From the NCBI RefSeq assembly GCF_021227995.1, contig NZ_CP089301.1, positions 682,001 to 746,000 on the forward strand: 64,000 nt of DNA, written 5' to 3'. The number at the start of each line of letters is the position of its first letter. Within the stretch, counting starts at the first letter, position 1. The notes beneath the pieces were generated by a model that was not told the DNA's origin, searched no databases, and saw only the letters and a list, made by a program, of their open reading frames with translations. The position numbers and the translations under genes are program-made. Positions 35,918 through 45,269 of the stretch are shown here, one piece after another. Source of the stretch: Novosphingobium kaempferiae (GTDB lineage: Bacteria > Pseudomonadota > Alphaproteobacteria > Sphingomonadales > Sphingomonadaceae).

Positions 35918-36438
35918 TTCGCGCCTCCCGCAGCGGGCAGCCAGTCGATATCGTCGAAGCCGCGTTCGATGTAGCCGCCGTATTCGACCGACGACCCTTC
36001 GTAGCCGACCATCTTCCAGACTGCCGCATCGCGATAGATCAGCTCCGCCCCGCGCCAGATGAGCGCCTTGAAGAACGGTTCCTGATCATACCTGGCCACC
36101 ATCGAGCGACGCACCATTTCAGGCAGTTGCGCGAAGGGGGCGATGTAGGAGCCGTCAAGCAGCGCCAGCCCGCGGCGATGCTCGGCCATCGCGGCGGGGT
36201 CTTTCGCGATCTCGGCCAGATAGCGGCCGGCGACCCCTGAATAGAATGCCGCATCCAGGCGGGCGTGGGGGAACGCTGTGTGCAGCAGCGCGGCAGTGGC
36301 CAACTCCTCCGGCGTCGGCTTTGGTGTGGCCGTAGCAGCGATTGCGGACAGCGGGCTGGCGGCGATGGCTGGCAGCATTGCGGCCAGGGCCATCTTGCCC
36401 ACCACGGTGCGGCGGGTAAGCATGAAAGTCATCGTCAT
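35914..36438 (-). CDS. Gluconate 2-dehydrogenase subunit 3-family protein, Tat signal
   Basis: A 174-residue small subunit with a twin-arginine signal (MLTRRTVVGKMALAAMLPAI, cleavage near IAA). Family blocks include DGSYIAPFAQLPEMVRRSM and EPFFKALIWRGAELIYRDAAVWKMVGYEGSSVEYGGY. It escorts the GMC large subunit through the Tat pathway and stabilises it. Start could be any of the clustered ATGs at 36438, 36432 or 36423. The gene lies 8 bp after the TonB receptor stop. Confidence 0.85.
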   Translation of the reverse strand: MTMTFMLTRRTVVGKMALAAMLPAIAASPLSAIAATATPKPTPEELATAALLHTAFPHARLDAAFYSGVAGRYLAEIAKDPAAMAEHRRGLALLDGSYIAPFAQLPEMVRRSMVARYDQEPFFKALIWRGAELIYRDAAVWKMVGYEGSSVEYGGYIERGFDDIDWLPAAGGAK

Positions 36439-36446
36439 GTCCCTGA

Positions 36447-38738
36447 TCAGAAGCTGTAGGCAAGCTTTGCGTAATACTGCCGGCCGCGATCGAAGGCCTG
36501 CATGTAGAAGCCGAAAGACGGCTGGTAATCGCCGAAAGTGCGGAATTTGCGATTGCCGATATTGTCCACGCCCAGCGTCAGCGACAAGTGCTGCCCTTCA
36601 TCCTGCCAACGCAAGTTGGCATTGAAGACGCTGTAGCCCGGCTGATAAAGTTCGGGCGTATTGATGCCATTGGCATTGGTGTAGAAGCCGGATCGATAGG
36701 ACCAGTCCAGATGCGGCGTCAGAGTGCCTGCCGCATCCATCGGGAATTCCTTCTCGGCAGATGCGCTCACCGTCCACTTGGACACCATCACGAATTTGGA
36801 ATCGAGCGTCAGGCCCTGCACGCCATCTTCCAGCCGCTTGAACTTCGCATCGGTCATGCCGACCGCCGCGTTGAGCCTGAAGCCGCCGCCAGGCGCGATG
36901 TTGGTTTCCAGTTCGAAGCCTTGGATGCGCGCCTTGCCTGCGTTGGTGATGAACGGTCCCACGCGCGATGCGTCGGCAACCAGCAACTGCATGTCGTTGT
37001 AATCGGTGTAGAACGCCGCTCCGTTGAAGCGCAGCCGGTTACCAAGTGCCATCAGCTTGAAGCCTGCTTCGTAGGAATCGACCGTTTCCGGCCGGAAGCT
37101 GGGCAGCGATTGCTCCGGCGGGAAGACCCGCTGGGTGTAACCGCCGCCCTTGAAGCCCTGCGAATACGTTACATAAGCCATCAGGTCGGGGGTTGCCTGC
37201 CAAGAAAGGTTCGCCATCGGCGTCCACTTCTTCACGTTGGCATCGACCCATTCATAAGGAACGATACGCGTTCCGGTGGGGATCGACAGGAACGGCTCCA
37301 GCGTCGATATGACGTACTGATCCGGCAGGTAGGACTTGCGATCGTCGGTATAGCGGATACCTCCGGTCAGCGTCAGGCCGTCCGTGATCTGAAAGCCCAG
37401 TTGCGCGAAGGCCGCCCAGTTCTTGTAATCGTAGTACCCGCCCGAATTGGCGTAGACGACAAGGAAGTCGATCGGATTGATATCCTTGCCTTTCTCCTTG
37501 AAAAAGTACAGGCCCGTGACCCAGTTCAGGCGGCCGTCCAGTGCCTTGCCGACGATCTGGAATTCCTGGCTGAACTGCTTCTGGGTGAAGGTGTCGTAGA
37601 CGTAGTTGATACCCAGGTTCGACCCGTCGCGGTCCTGCGCGAAAGTGCCGTTGATCCGCCGCAGCGCAGTGATCGACTTGACCTCGATCTCGTCCGCCAG
37701 CTGGTAGGACACGGTGAGCGCGGCCGACCACAGTTCAAGGTCGGAAAAGGTCGGATCGGTGGCATAGTTGGTATCGCGGCTGTAAAGGCGCGAATTGTAG
37801 CAGGCGGTGTTGCTGGCAGCCGCTGCGATAAGGCAGTCACCCGGGTTGCCGGTGCCGCTGCCGATCACGTTGGCAAGGGTCACGAAGCTGCCGGTCGCCG
37901 TCTCGTCGATGCCGGTGACGACTACCGGCGCGCCGTTGCTCTTGTCGCGGGTATAGTCCCCCGCGAGCGTCACCTCCAGCGGGCTGCCGCCGGGGGCGAA
38001 GCGCAAGGCGCCGCGCACCGTTTTGGTGTCCTTGTTGCCGAACTTCACACCAAGGTTGGGTGCATCGACATAGCCGTCCTGGCGCGAAATCCCGGCGCTG
38101 ACCTTGGCGAACAGCCCATCCGCCAGCGGCCCGGACACCATCGCGCGCACGTTCACCAGATCGTCGGTGCCGTATTTCATGTCCATCTTGGCGCGCAGCG
38201 TGTCATCGGGCTGCAAGGTGGTAAGGTTGATCGCGCCGCCGATCGTGTTGCGGCCGAACAGCGTGCCCTGCGGCCCGCGCAAAACCTCGATCGATGCCAC
38301 GTCGATCAGGTCGAACACACCGCCTGCCGTGCGCCCAAGGTAGACGCCATCGATGTAGATGCCCACGCCCGGCTCAACCGTGGGTGCAAAGTCGTTCTGG
38401 CCGATGCCACGAATATAGACCGCCGCGTTGGAAGCGATACCGCTGTTCGACGGGATGTTCGCGAAAGTCAGGTTCGGCGTGAAGTCCTGGATGCGATTGA
38501 CCTGCGTGATCCCCTGCGCCTCCAGCCGTTCTGCGCTGAAGGCGGTGATGGATATCGGCGTGGACTGAAGGTTCTCGGTCTGCTTGCGCGCGGTGACGGT
38601 GATCGTTTCCAGCCCGTCGGCTTCGGCGGTGTCCTGCGCCAATGCCGGCGCAGCGCACCCTGCCCCGCCGCCGACCATTGCAAGCATCCCGATGACGCAG
38701 CGCAGGCGCATTGCTTTTCGTGTTGTGGCAAGTGTCAT
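36447..38738 (-). CDS. TonB-dependent outer-membrane receptor
   Basis: A 763-residue receptor: signal peptide ending near APALAQD, TonB-box-like ETITVTARKQTENLQSTPISI, plug with EVLRGPQGTLFGRNTIGGAINLTT, barrel, and C-terminal RQYYAKLAYSF with the aromatic end. It heads an operon with the GMC subunits, so it probably imports the substrate that the periplasmic dehydrogenase oxidises (inference). A long antisense frame over the same bases is a shadow. Confidence 0.92.
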   Translation of the reverse strand: MTLATTRKAMRLRCVIGMLAMVGGGAGCAAPALAQDTAEADGLETITVTARKQTENLQSTPISITAFSAERLEAQGITQVNRIQDFTPNLTFANIPSNSGIASNAAVYIRGIGQNDFAPTVEPGVGIYIDGVYLGRTAGGVFDLIDVASIEVLRGPQGTLFGRNTIGGAINLTTLQPDDTLRAKMDMKYGTDDLVNVRAMVSGPLADGLFAKVSAGISRQDGYVDAPNLGVKFGNKDTKTVRGALRFAPGGSPLEVTLAGDYTRDKSNGAPVVVTGIDETATGSFVTLANVIGSGTGNPGDCLIAAAASNTACYNSRLYSRDTNYATDPTFSDLELWSAALTVSYQLADEIEVKSITALRRINGTFAQDRDGSNLGINYVYDTFTQKQFSQEFQIVGKALDGRLNWVTGLYFFKEKGKDINPIDFLVVYANSGGYYDYKNWAAFAQLGFQITDGLTLTGGIRYTDDRKSYLPDQYVISTLEPFLSIPTGTRIVPYEWVDANVKKWTPMANLSWQATPDLMAYVTYSQGFKGGGYTQRVFPPEQSLPSFRPETVDSYEAGFKLMALGNRLRFNGAAFYTDYNDMQLLVADASRVGPFITNAGKARIQGFELETNIAPGGGFRLNAAVGMTDAKFKRLEDGVQGLTLDSKFVMVSKWTVSASAEKEFPMDAAGTLTPHLDWSYRSGFYTNANGINTPELYQPGYSVFNANLRWQDEGQHLSLTLGVDNIGNRKFRTFGDYQPSFGFYMQAFDRGRQYYAKLAYSF

Positions 38739-38959
38739 GTGATTTCCCCCTGAAACCCTGTCGCCCCGACGGGACCGTTTCCCCGACGAGAGGCGTGATC
38801 GATGATCCTGCGAAGCACTTGGTTCTTGGCCCTGAGCCGCTGCGGCGGCGCGTCCTGCGGGCGTTTTCGGTCTTGATGCCGATCTTGCATGGTGATGCTG
38901 TCAGGCTGCGCTTGCGCCGGCTATCCCGATTGCGCAGCGCTTATACACCTTGGGCATGG

Positions 38960-39006
38960 AAATAAGGGCGCGCGCAGCTAATGCCCATAACTGCCCGCGC
39001 GCGCCC
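38960..39006 (-). terminator. Intrinsic terminator of the aldehyde dehydrogenase gene
   Basis: On the minus strand a perfect 10-bp stem GGGCGCGCGC (39006-38997) pairs with 38975-38966 and is followed by TTATT. It lies 7 bp after the aldehyde dehydrogenase stop. Confidence 0.72.
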
Positions 39007-39012
39007 ATTCAG

Positions 39013-40515
39013 TCACAGCGCCATCGTTACCGACTTGGATTCGGTGTAGAGATCGCGCGCCGCATGGCCGAGTTCGCGGCCATAGCCCGACATGCGATAG
39101 CCTCCGAACGGCACTGCAGGGTCAAGCAGGTTGTGCGCATTGACCCAGACATTGCCCGCCTTGAGCTTGCGGACAAAGTGATTGGCCAGCCGTATGTCGC
39201 CCGTCCACACGCTGGCGCCCAGGCCGTAACTGCTGTCGTTGGCAAGGACCGTTACCGTATCGACATCGTCGAAAGGCGTGGCGGCAAGGACCGGCCCGAA
39301 GATCTCCTCCCGGTAGATCGTCATGTCCGGGCTCACGTCCGCGAAGACCGCCGGGCGCAGGAAATTGCCCGGCCCGTCCACCTCGCCACCGCCCGCGACC
39401 AGACGGCCACCTTCGGCAAGGCCCCGGTCAAGGAAACCCTGCACCCGCGCGCGCTGCGCCGGGGATACCAGCGGCCCCATCTGGGCTTCGGGGTCGAAGC
39501 CCGATCCCAGCCGGAAACCGTCCGCCACTTGCGCCAACCCGTCGACCACCGCATCGTAGATCGGCCGCTCGACGAACAGCCGCGACCCCGCGGTGCAGAC
39601 CTGCCCATGGTTGAAGAAGATCGCCTGCGCCGCGCCCTGCACAGCCACCCCGACATCGGCATCCTTCAGGATCACCACCGGCGATTTGCCGCCCAGTTCC
39701 AGCGACAGGCGCTTCATCGTGCCCGCGGCGCGCTGCTGGATGATCTTGCCCACCTCGGTCGAGCCGGTGAAGGCGATCTTGTCGACATCCGGGTGATCGA
39801 CCAACGCCTGCCCCGGTTCCGCGTCACCGGTCACGATGTTGACGACGCCATCCGGGAAGCCCGCCTCGCAGATTAGCTGGCCCAGCCGCAGTGCGCTGAG
39901 CGGCGTGTCTTCCGCGGGCTTGAGCACCACCGTGCAGCCCGCCGCCAGCGCCGGCGCGATCTTCCAGATCGCCATCACCAGCGGGAAATTCCACGGGATG
40001 ATCTGGCCGATAACGCCCACCGGCTCACGCAGCGTATAGGACGTGAAGCGCATGTCGGGCACATATGCGAAGGAAGGCGATATCGTGGTGCCCTCTATCT
40101 TGGTCGCCCAGCCCGCCATGTAGCGCAGCGAATCCACCGCAAGGCTGAGATCGCCATACCGCGCCATCATCAGGATCTTGCCGTTATCCAGCGTCTCCAG
40201 TTCCGCGAACTCGTCGGCACGCGCTTCAAGCATGTCGGCCAGCCGCAGCAGCAGGCGTTCGCGCTCAACCGGCCGGGTGGCTGCCCAGGGTCCCTCGAAC
40301 GCCCGCCGCGCCGCCGCGACGGCCCGACCGACGTCGGCATCGGAACCTTTTGGAACGGTTGTGATTGCAAGGCCCGTTGCCGGGTCGGTTACGGCGATGG
40401 TGCGCCCCGTCTCGGACGCGGTCCACTCACCGTCGATAAGCATGGACAGAGGCGTGGAGACGAAGGCCCGCCCGGCCTCCGAAAGCAGGCGGGTCTGATC
40501 AGCGGTTTCGCGCAT
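39013..40515 (-). CDS. NAD(P)-dependent aldehyde dehydrogenase
   Basis: A 500-residue aldehyde dehydrogenase of the ALDH1/betaine-aldehyde type. It shows IIPWNFPLVMAIWKIAPALAAGCTVVLKPAEDTPL, the cofactor-loop FTGSTEVGKIIQ, the general-base Glu in LSLELGGKSPVVI and the nucleophile Cys in NHGQVCTAGSRLFVE. The C-terminal EIFGPVLAATPFDD is also present. It oxidises an aldehyde to an acid; indole-acetaldehyde or an aromatic aldehyde would fit the neighbourhood (inference). It is divergent from an AraC gene with a TTGA-N4-TCAA site between them. Confidence 0.92.
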   Translation of the reverse strand: MRETADQTRLLSEAGRAFVSTPLSMLIDGEWTASETGRTIAVTDPATGLAITTVPKGSDADVGRAVAAARRAFEGPWAATRPVERERLLLRLADMLEARADEFAELETLDNGKILMMARYGDLSLAVDSLRYMAGWATKIEGTTISPSFAYVPDMRFTSYTLREPVGVIGQIIPWNFPLVMAIWKIAPALAAGCTVVLKPAEDTPLSALRLGQLICEAGFPDGVVNIVTGDAEPGQALVDHPDVDKIAFTGSTEVGKIIQQRAAGTMKRLSLELGGKSPVVILKDADVGVAVQGAAQAIFFNHGQVCTAGSRLFVERPIYDAVVDGLAQVADGFRLGSGFDPEAQMGPLVSPAQRARVQGFLDRGLAEGGRLVAGGGEVDGPGNFLRPAVFADVSPDMTIYREEIFGPVLAATPFDDVDTVTVLANDSSYGLGASVWTGDIRLANHFVRKLKAGNVWVNAHNLLDPAVPFGGYRMSGYGRELGHAARDLYTESKSVTMAL

Positions 40516-40648
40516 GAAATCCTCTCGGGAGCTAATGGAACAGCCCCGTCAAGCCTAAGCCGCCGTGCAGACGCCGCTATGCGCAAAGCGCAGTCCCAGT
40601 ACCGATCTGGCAGATAAACGCTGTGCGCTCCGCATCCTCGATGAGCGC

Positions 40649-40660
40649 TTGACAATTCAA
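40649..40660. promoter_or_regulatory. TTGA-N4-TCAA palindrome between aldehyde dehydrogenase and AraC genes
   Basis: TTGACAATTCAA followed by CT, in the 243-bp divergent region. Both half-sites are perfect but the right extension differs from the other copies (ACT for AGT). TTGACA could also serve as a -35 hexamer. Confidence 0.5.
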
Positions 40661-40758
40661 CTAAATCGCGTTCTCCTTGGTGATCAGGGAAGAAAATCCA
40701 GGCTCGAAATACTGCCTCGAATCGATCCGTCACCACCCGATGACGGCAAGGAGGAGCC

Positions 40759-41781
40759 GTGCTTACTGCAACCACCACCATGACGTCCGCCACTGCAAGA
40801 CCACCTGCCGTCAGTGACTTTCGTTCACGCAATGCAGACGAAATCGTCGACTATGTCGGCCGCAGCCTTGCGCCACACGGGATGGACATGCCCCACCCGG
40901 AGGCGATGGACCTCAAGCTGCGCAGCTTCCAGATTGCGCAGGCCCATCTGGTCGATATCGCTTATGGCGCCGATGTGGCGATTGAGGCGATCGATCTGGA
41001 TTCGCACTTCCTGATCCATGCGGCGATGCAGGGGCGTACCTCGGTCTGGGGGGACGGGGTGGAACACTTCATTCAGCCGGATAACCTCTACATCAGCTGC
41101 CCCGGACAAGGTACCCGCATCCGCATGACCCGCGAATGCCGCCACCTTACCGTACGGATCGCCTCATGCGCGTTCGAAGATTACCTGACGCGGTGCATGC
41201 ATATCCCGGCCAGTCGCCCGGTGCGCTTTCGCGCCGGTTCCGAAAGTGGCCGCGAGCTGCCGCAAGTCTGGCGCAACCTGCTTTCGCACATCATCACGCA
41301 ACTGGAAATCGCGCCCGCACTGATGGCCTCTCCGCAAACCCAGCGGCAGTATGCGACGGTCATGGTGGACTTGCTGCTCAATCATTATCCCAACAGCTAT
41401 TCCGATCAGCTTTCGCTGCATGGGAACGACATCACGCCATGGCACGTGCGGCGCGCGCGCGACATCATCCATGGCGCCCTGGAAGATACCATCTCCGTCA
41501 CCGATCTTGCCATGCAGGTGGGGGTCAGCGTGCGAAGCCTGCAGAACGGCTTTCGCCAGTTCCTTGGCCTTACGCCCGTCGAATACGTGCGGCGGCACCG
41601 GCTGGAGCAGTTGCATACCGCGCTGAGCACCGGTGATCCGCAATCGAGCATCACCGTGAAGATGCTCGATTGCGGGATCACCAATTTCGGGCGCTATGCA
41701 CAGTACTACCGGAAGCAGTACGGTTGCAGCCCCTCCGAAACGCTGCGCAACCGCCGGTCTACTTTGTCTGTGCCCTCTTGA
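40759..41781 (+). CDS. AraC-family transcriptional regulator
   Basis: A 340-residue regulator: N-terminal AraC-binding-like domain (IVDYVGRSLAPHGMDMPHPEAMDLKL...QAHLVDIAYGADVAI) and C-terminal helix-turn-helix pair (ISVTDLAMQVGVSVRSLQNGFRQFLGLTPVEYVRRHRLEQL). It resembles the regulator at 23551 in both halves, suggesting duplication. The GTG start at 40759 follows AAGGAGGAGCC; ATG 40792 is an alternative. Its last 23 bp overlap the convergent cytochrome c gene. Confidence 0.88.
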   Translation: MLTATTTMTSATARPPAVSDFRSRNADEIVDYVGRSLAPHGMDMPHPEAMDLKLRSFQIAQAHLVDIAYGADVAIEAIDLDSHFLIHAAMQGRTSVWGDGVEHFIQPDNLYISCPGQGTRIRMTRECRHLTVRIASCAFEDYLTRCMHIPASRPVRFRAGSESGRELPQVWRNLLSHIITQLEIAPALMASPQTQRQYATVMVDLLLNHYPNSYSDQLSLHGNDITPWHVRRARDIIHGALEDTISVTDLAMQVGVSVRSLQNGFRQFLGLTPVEYVRRHRLEQLHTALSTGDPQSSITVKMLDCGITNFGRYAQYYRKQYGCSPSETLRNRRSTLSVPS

Positions 41782-42151
41782 GATAGGCAATAAGCGCCGC
41801 CCGGTCTTGGGGTGAGGCAACCTTTACCGCCATCTTCGTACCCGGCACCATCGCGCGCGGGTCGGCCAGCCAGCGATCCAGCGTGGCCGCGTCCCATTTC
41901 CCCTTCGCCGCACCGAGGTTGGGCGAATACTTGTACCCAGCCGCCTTGCCCATCGCCCTTCCGTAGACACCCGCAAGCGAAGGGCCATTCAGATTCTTCC
42001 CCATGGTCAGCGAATGACAGACCGTGCAGCCGCGCTGTTTGAACAAGGCTTCGCCAGACGGCGCATCCGGGGCACCGATCGCGGCCGATCCCAAAGCGAC
42101 GAAAGACGCTGCTGCAGCCGCAATCCGGGCAGTGTCGAAAGAAAAGCGCAT
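41759..42151 (-). CDS. Exported class I c-type cytochrome
   Basis: A 130-residue monohaem cytochrome c with a signal peptide (MRFSFDTARIAAAAASFVAL, cleavage near AIG-AP). The haem motif is CTVCH and the axial Met is in PGTKMAVKV. It resembles cytochrome c552/c2 proteins. ATG 42151 was chosen because the signal peptide starts there; the longer frame has a non-signal extension. It may take electrons from the periplasmic GMC dehydrogenase (inference). Its 3' end overlaps the AraC gene by 23 bp on the opposite strand. Confidence 0.88.
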   Translation of the reverse strand: MRFSFDTARIAAAAASFVALGSAAIGAPDAPSGEALFKQRGCTVCHSLTMGKNLNGPSLAGVYGRAMGKAAGYKYSPNLGAAKGKWDAATLDRWLADPRAMVPGTKMAVKVASPQDRAALIAYLKRAQTK

Positions 42152-42598
42152 CGCGACCCTTTCTGGCAGGAAGTACGCCTCCTTCGACCAGAACAGCTTG
42201 CACACGCGCTATCCACATCGCGCAAGCATCGTTCGTTTTAAGCAGGGAACCGACGATCGGATTCACCGCGCGTCCTGCGAACGATGCGCGCATGGGGGCA
42301 TGCAGGCGTGACGCCCGCTTTCGACCTGTGACATAAATATCATATTTTCTTGAATTATCATGTATCATGGATCGCAGCACTGGTAAAGAGCGTCCTCCCG
42401 TCACGCCGAAAATCCCACGTTTTGTGCGGTTCCAACGGAGCCGGACGGCCTGTTCGAATAGGCTCTCAGGCTGCGCAGACAACCACTCCGGATAGCGCTT
42501 GACAATCCTGCGAAATGATCAAGATTAAGTGAAAAGCATAATATCTTACCCGTTCCGCGCAGGAGGAATGGCGGCGTAAAAATCCCAAGGGGAGTACC
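42152..42598. other. Intergenic region upstream of a TonB receptor
   Basis: This 447-bp stretch lies between divergent genes and holds no supported gene. It contains a near-copy of the shared palindrome, TTGAATTATCAT at 42350-42361 (one base off). It also has a CGCTTGACAAT word at 42496-42506 that recurs at 40646-40656 and may be a -35 element. Confidence 0.45.
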
Positions 42599-44905
42599 AT
42601 GAGCATGAGGAATTTCGCGCGTGTACTGCTGCTCGGCGGCAGCGCCTGTTCGCTGATGATGGCCGGGGCAGCCTTCGCGCAGGATGCGGCCCCGCAAGCG
42701 ACAGATGACAGCGCCCAACAGCGCGGCGTCGGCGATATAGTGGTGACTGCCCGCAAGCGGCAGGAAACCAGCAACAACGTCGGCATGTCGATCAACGCCT
42801 TCACCGGTGACACGCTGACCCAGCAGGGCATAACCAGTCCCGAACAGCTGGTGAAAATCGTCCCCGGTTTCAACTTCACCCGCAGCATCTACGGCTCGCC
42901 CATCTTTACCCTGCGCGGCATCGGCTTCAACGAGACGACGCTGGCCGCATCGCCGACGGTTTCGGTTTACGTCGATGAAGTGCCCCTGCCCTATTCCGCG
43001 ATGACCCAGGGTGCCGCGCTGGACGTGGAACGCGTGGAGGTCCTGAAGGGCCCGCAGGGCACCCTGTTCGGCCAGAACTCCACTGGCGGCGCGATCAACT
43101 ACATCGCCGCCAAGCCGACCACCTCATTGGAAGGGGGATTCGACCTCACCGTCGGCCGGTTCGACCAGATCGATACCAGCGCCTTCGTCAGCGGCCCGCT
43201 CAGCGATACGCTGCGTGCGCGCGTCGCCGTGCGCAAGGAATACGGCGGAGACTGGCAGAAAAGCGCCTCACGCCCTGGCGATTCGATGGGCGGGACCGAC
43301 CGCGTGCAAGGCCGCGTGCTGGTGGACTGGGACGCTACCGACCGCCTCTCCCTCTCGCTCAATGTCAACGGCTGGCAGGACAAGTCCGATGGCCAGGCCG
43401 GGCAATTCGTCGGCATCCTGAGTTCGCGCGCGCCTGCGGCGCTGCGGGCCCAGCCCCTGACCATCGGCAGCCCGCGCATCGCCGACTGGGACGAAGGCGC
43501 CGATCTTTATACCGACGACAGCTTCTGGCAGACTTCGCTGCGGGCCGACTACGAAGTCACCGATGACCTGACCGTCACGTCGATCAGCGCTTACGAGGAA
43601 ATGCGGCGCGATACCTATGTCGATGCCGATGGTACGCCGGTGCAGAACTTCGCCGCGCGCAACGTGGGTTCGATCAAGACGTTTTCTCAGGAACTGCGCG
43701 TCGCGGGCAAAGCCGGGGCAACCGTGGACTGGATGATCGGCGGCAACTACCAGCACGACAGCACCAACGACGCGTTCTCTCCCCACGCGCAGGATTCGAG
43801 CTTCCCGTTCGATATCGCCACCGCCGTGGGCGCCAACAAGATCGACACTTACGCCGTGTTCGGCAACGTCGACTGGGAAGTCGTCCCCGACGTCACGCTC
43901 AACGGGGGCTTGCGCTATACCTGGCAGAACCGCGATTACGTGGGCTGCCTGTACGACTCTGGCGCTGGCGACCTTTCCGCCGCTGTCGCTGCCACTTCCA
44001 CCCGGCTCAGCGGCACGCCCACCACGATTGCGCCCGGTGCCTGCGTCACACTGGATTCGGTGACCTTCAAGCCCGGCATCTTCGCCGACTCGCTGAACGA
44101 GAAGAACCTTTCATGGAAGGCCGGGGTCAACTGGCAGGTCGATCCGCGCAAGCTGCTCTACGCAAGTGTCAGCAAAGGGTACAAGAACGGCCTGTTCATC
44201 ACCACTGGCGCTACCTTTGCAGCACAGCTGGAACCGGCGACGCAGGAATCCGTCGTCGCTTACGAAGCCGGTTTCAAGCTGGGCCTGCTTGGGCGCACCT
44301 TGCAGCTCAACGGTGCCGGGTTCTACTATGACTACAAGGACAAGCAGATCCGCGGCCGCGTGATCGATCCCACCCTGGGCGGCCTTAACCGCCTGATCAA
44401 CATTCCCAAGTCGCGCATTGCAGGTGCCGAGCTGCAACTGATCTGGGAGCCGGTGCAGGGCCTGACCTTCAACGGCGGCGCCACTTACGTGGATTCCAAG
44501 ATCCAGGGGAACTTCACCAACTACACCCCGCTAGGCGCCGAAAAGCTGATGAGCGGCGAAGCCTTCCCGCTCACCCCCAAGTGGCAGCTTTCAGGCGATG
44601 CGCAGTATGACTTCCCGGTCAGCGACAGCATGAACGCTTTCTTTGGAGCCAGCGCCACACACCAAAGCAGCACCAATGCCGCGCTGGGCGAGGAACCGCT
44701 CTTCGACGTGAAGGCCTATACCCTTGTCGACCTGCGTTTCGGCGTTCATGCCGAGGACGATAGCTGGCGTGTCTCCGGCTTCGTCCGCAATCTGGGCAAT
44801 ACTTATTACTGGAACAACGTGGCCTTCAACGGCCCCGACGCAGCGATGCGCTACGCCGGGCGGCCGCGGACTTACGGCGTCACCGGAAGCTTCCGTTTCC
44901 GTTGA
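42599..44905 (+). CDS. TonB-dependent outer-membrane receptor
   Basis: A 768-residue receptor: signal peptide ending near AGAAFAQD, TonB-box-like GDIVVTARKRQETSNNVGMSI, plug with EVLKGPQGTLFGQNSTGGAINYIAAKP, and a barrel ending YGVTGSFRFR (aromatic at the third-last position). AAGGGGAG precedes the start. This receptor type usually imports organic nutrients rather than siderophores. It closes the catabolic region and is followed by a very stable hairpin. Confidence 0.92.
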   Translation: MSMRNFARVLLLGGSACSLMMAGAAFAQDAAPQATDDSAQQRGVGDIVVTARKRQETSNNVGMSINAFTGDTLTQQGITSPEQLVKIVPGFNFTRSIYGSPIFTLRGIGFNETTLAASPTVSVYVDEVPLPYSAMTQGAALDVERVEVLKGPQGTLFGQNSTGGAINYIAAKPTTSLEGGFDLTVGRFDQIDTSAFVSGPLSDTLRARVAVRKEYGGDWQKSASRPGDSMGGTDRVQGRVLVDWDATDRLSLSLNVNGWQDKSDGQAGQFVGILSSRAPAALRAQPLTIGSPRIADWDEGADLYTDDSFWQTSLRADYEVTDDLTVTSISAYEEMRRDTYVDADGTPVQNFAARNVGSIKTFSQELRVAGKAGATVDWMIGGNYQHDSTNDAFSPHAQDSSFPFDIATAVGANKIDTYAVFGNVDWEVVPDVTLNGGLRYTWQNRDYVGCLYDSGAGDLSAAVAATSTRLSGTPTTIAPGACVTLDSVTFKPGIFADSLNEKNLSWKAGVNWQVDPRKLLYASVSKGYKNGLFITTGATFAAQLEPATQESVVAYEAGFKLGLLGRTLQLNGAGFYYDYKDKQIRGRVIDPTLGGLNRLINIPKSRIAGAELQLIWEPVQGLTFNGGATYVDSKIQGNFTNYTPLGAEKLMSGEAFPLTPKWQLSGDAQYDFPVSDSMNAFFGASATHQSSTNAALGEEPLFDVKAYTLVDLRFGVHAEDDSWRVSGFVRNLGNTYYWNNVAFNGPDAAMRYAGRPRTYGVTGSFRFR

Positions 44906-44935
44906 GCCCTTCGTCACTCGAAAACTGCCGAAATC

Positions 44936-44962
44936 CGGGTGCCCCATACAATGGGGCACCCG
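44936..44962. terminator. Strong hairpin downstream of a TonB receptor
   Basis: A perfect 12-bp stem, CGGGTGCCCCAT, with loop ACA and its complement, 30 bp after the receptor stop. No T-run follows, so it could be a terminator or an mRNA-end stabiliser. Confidence 0.65.
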
Positions 44963-45269
44963 ATCCAGCACACTATAGATCCGTCTCGCGCCAATGGCGC
45001 AGGCCACAACTCTGGCTTCAGCCGCCGGCATTACGGTTGCATTTTTCCATTTTACATGAGCGCGTTGGGCTGCGGCTTGGCGGGCCGGCCGGCAGCATGA
45101 GCATGGGATGATGTAAGCCGGCTCGATCTGACGTTGGGCAAGCCTGTTAGCGATCCGGAGAACCTCCTGGATGGACCCGTGAAGGCAATCGCCGCGAAAT
45201 TCGTGTACTTCCCGCCTTCAGGCCCCATCGCCAGGCATGGCTCGCCCGGCGCGGCGCGTTCGGGCCGGA

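Noticed and set aside
34571..35974. 467-codon plus-strand open frame
   Set aside because: Antisense to the GMC oxidoreductase, whose FAD and catalytic motifs are clear. No motif is seen in the frame itself.
36588..38753. 721-codon plus-strand open frame
   Set aside because: It lies entirely antisense to a TonB receptor whose product shows all family motifs. Its own product has no recognisable domain and follows from high GC.
42350..42361. TTGAATTATCAT as a full operator copy
   Set aside because: One base off in the right half and the extension AAGT is absent; kept only as a note in the intergenic entry.
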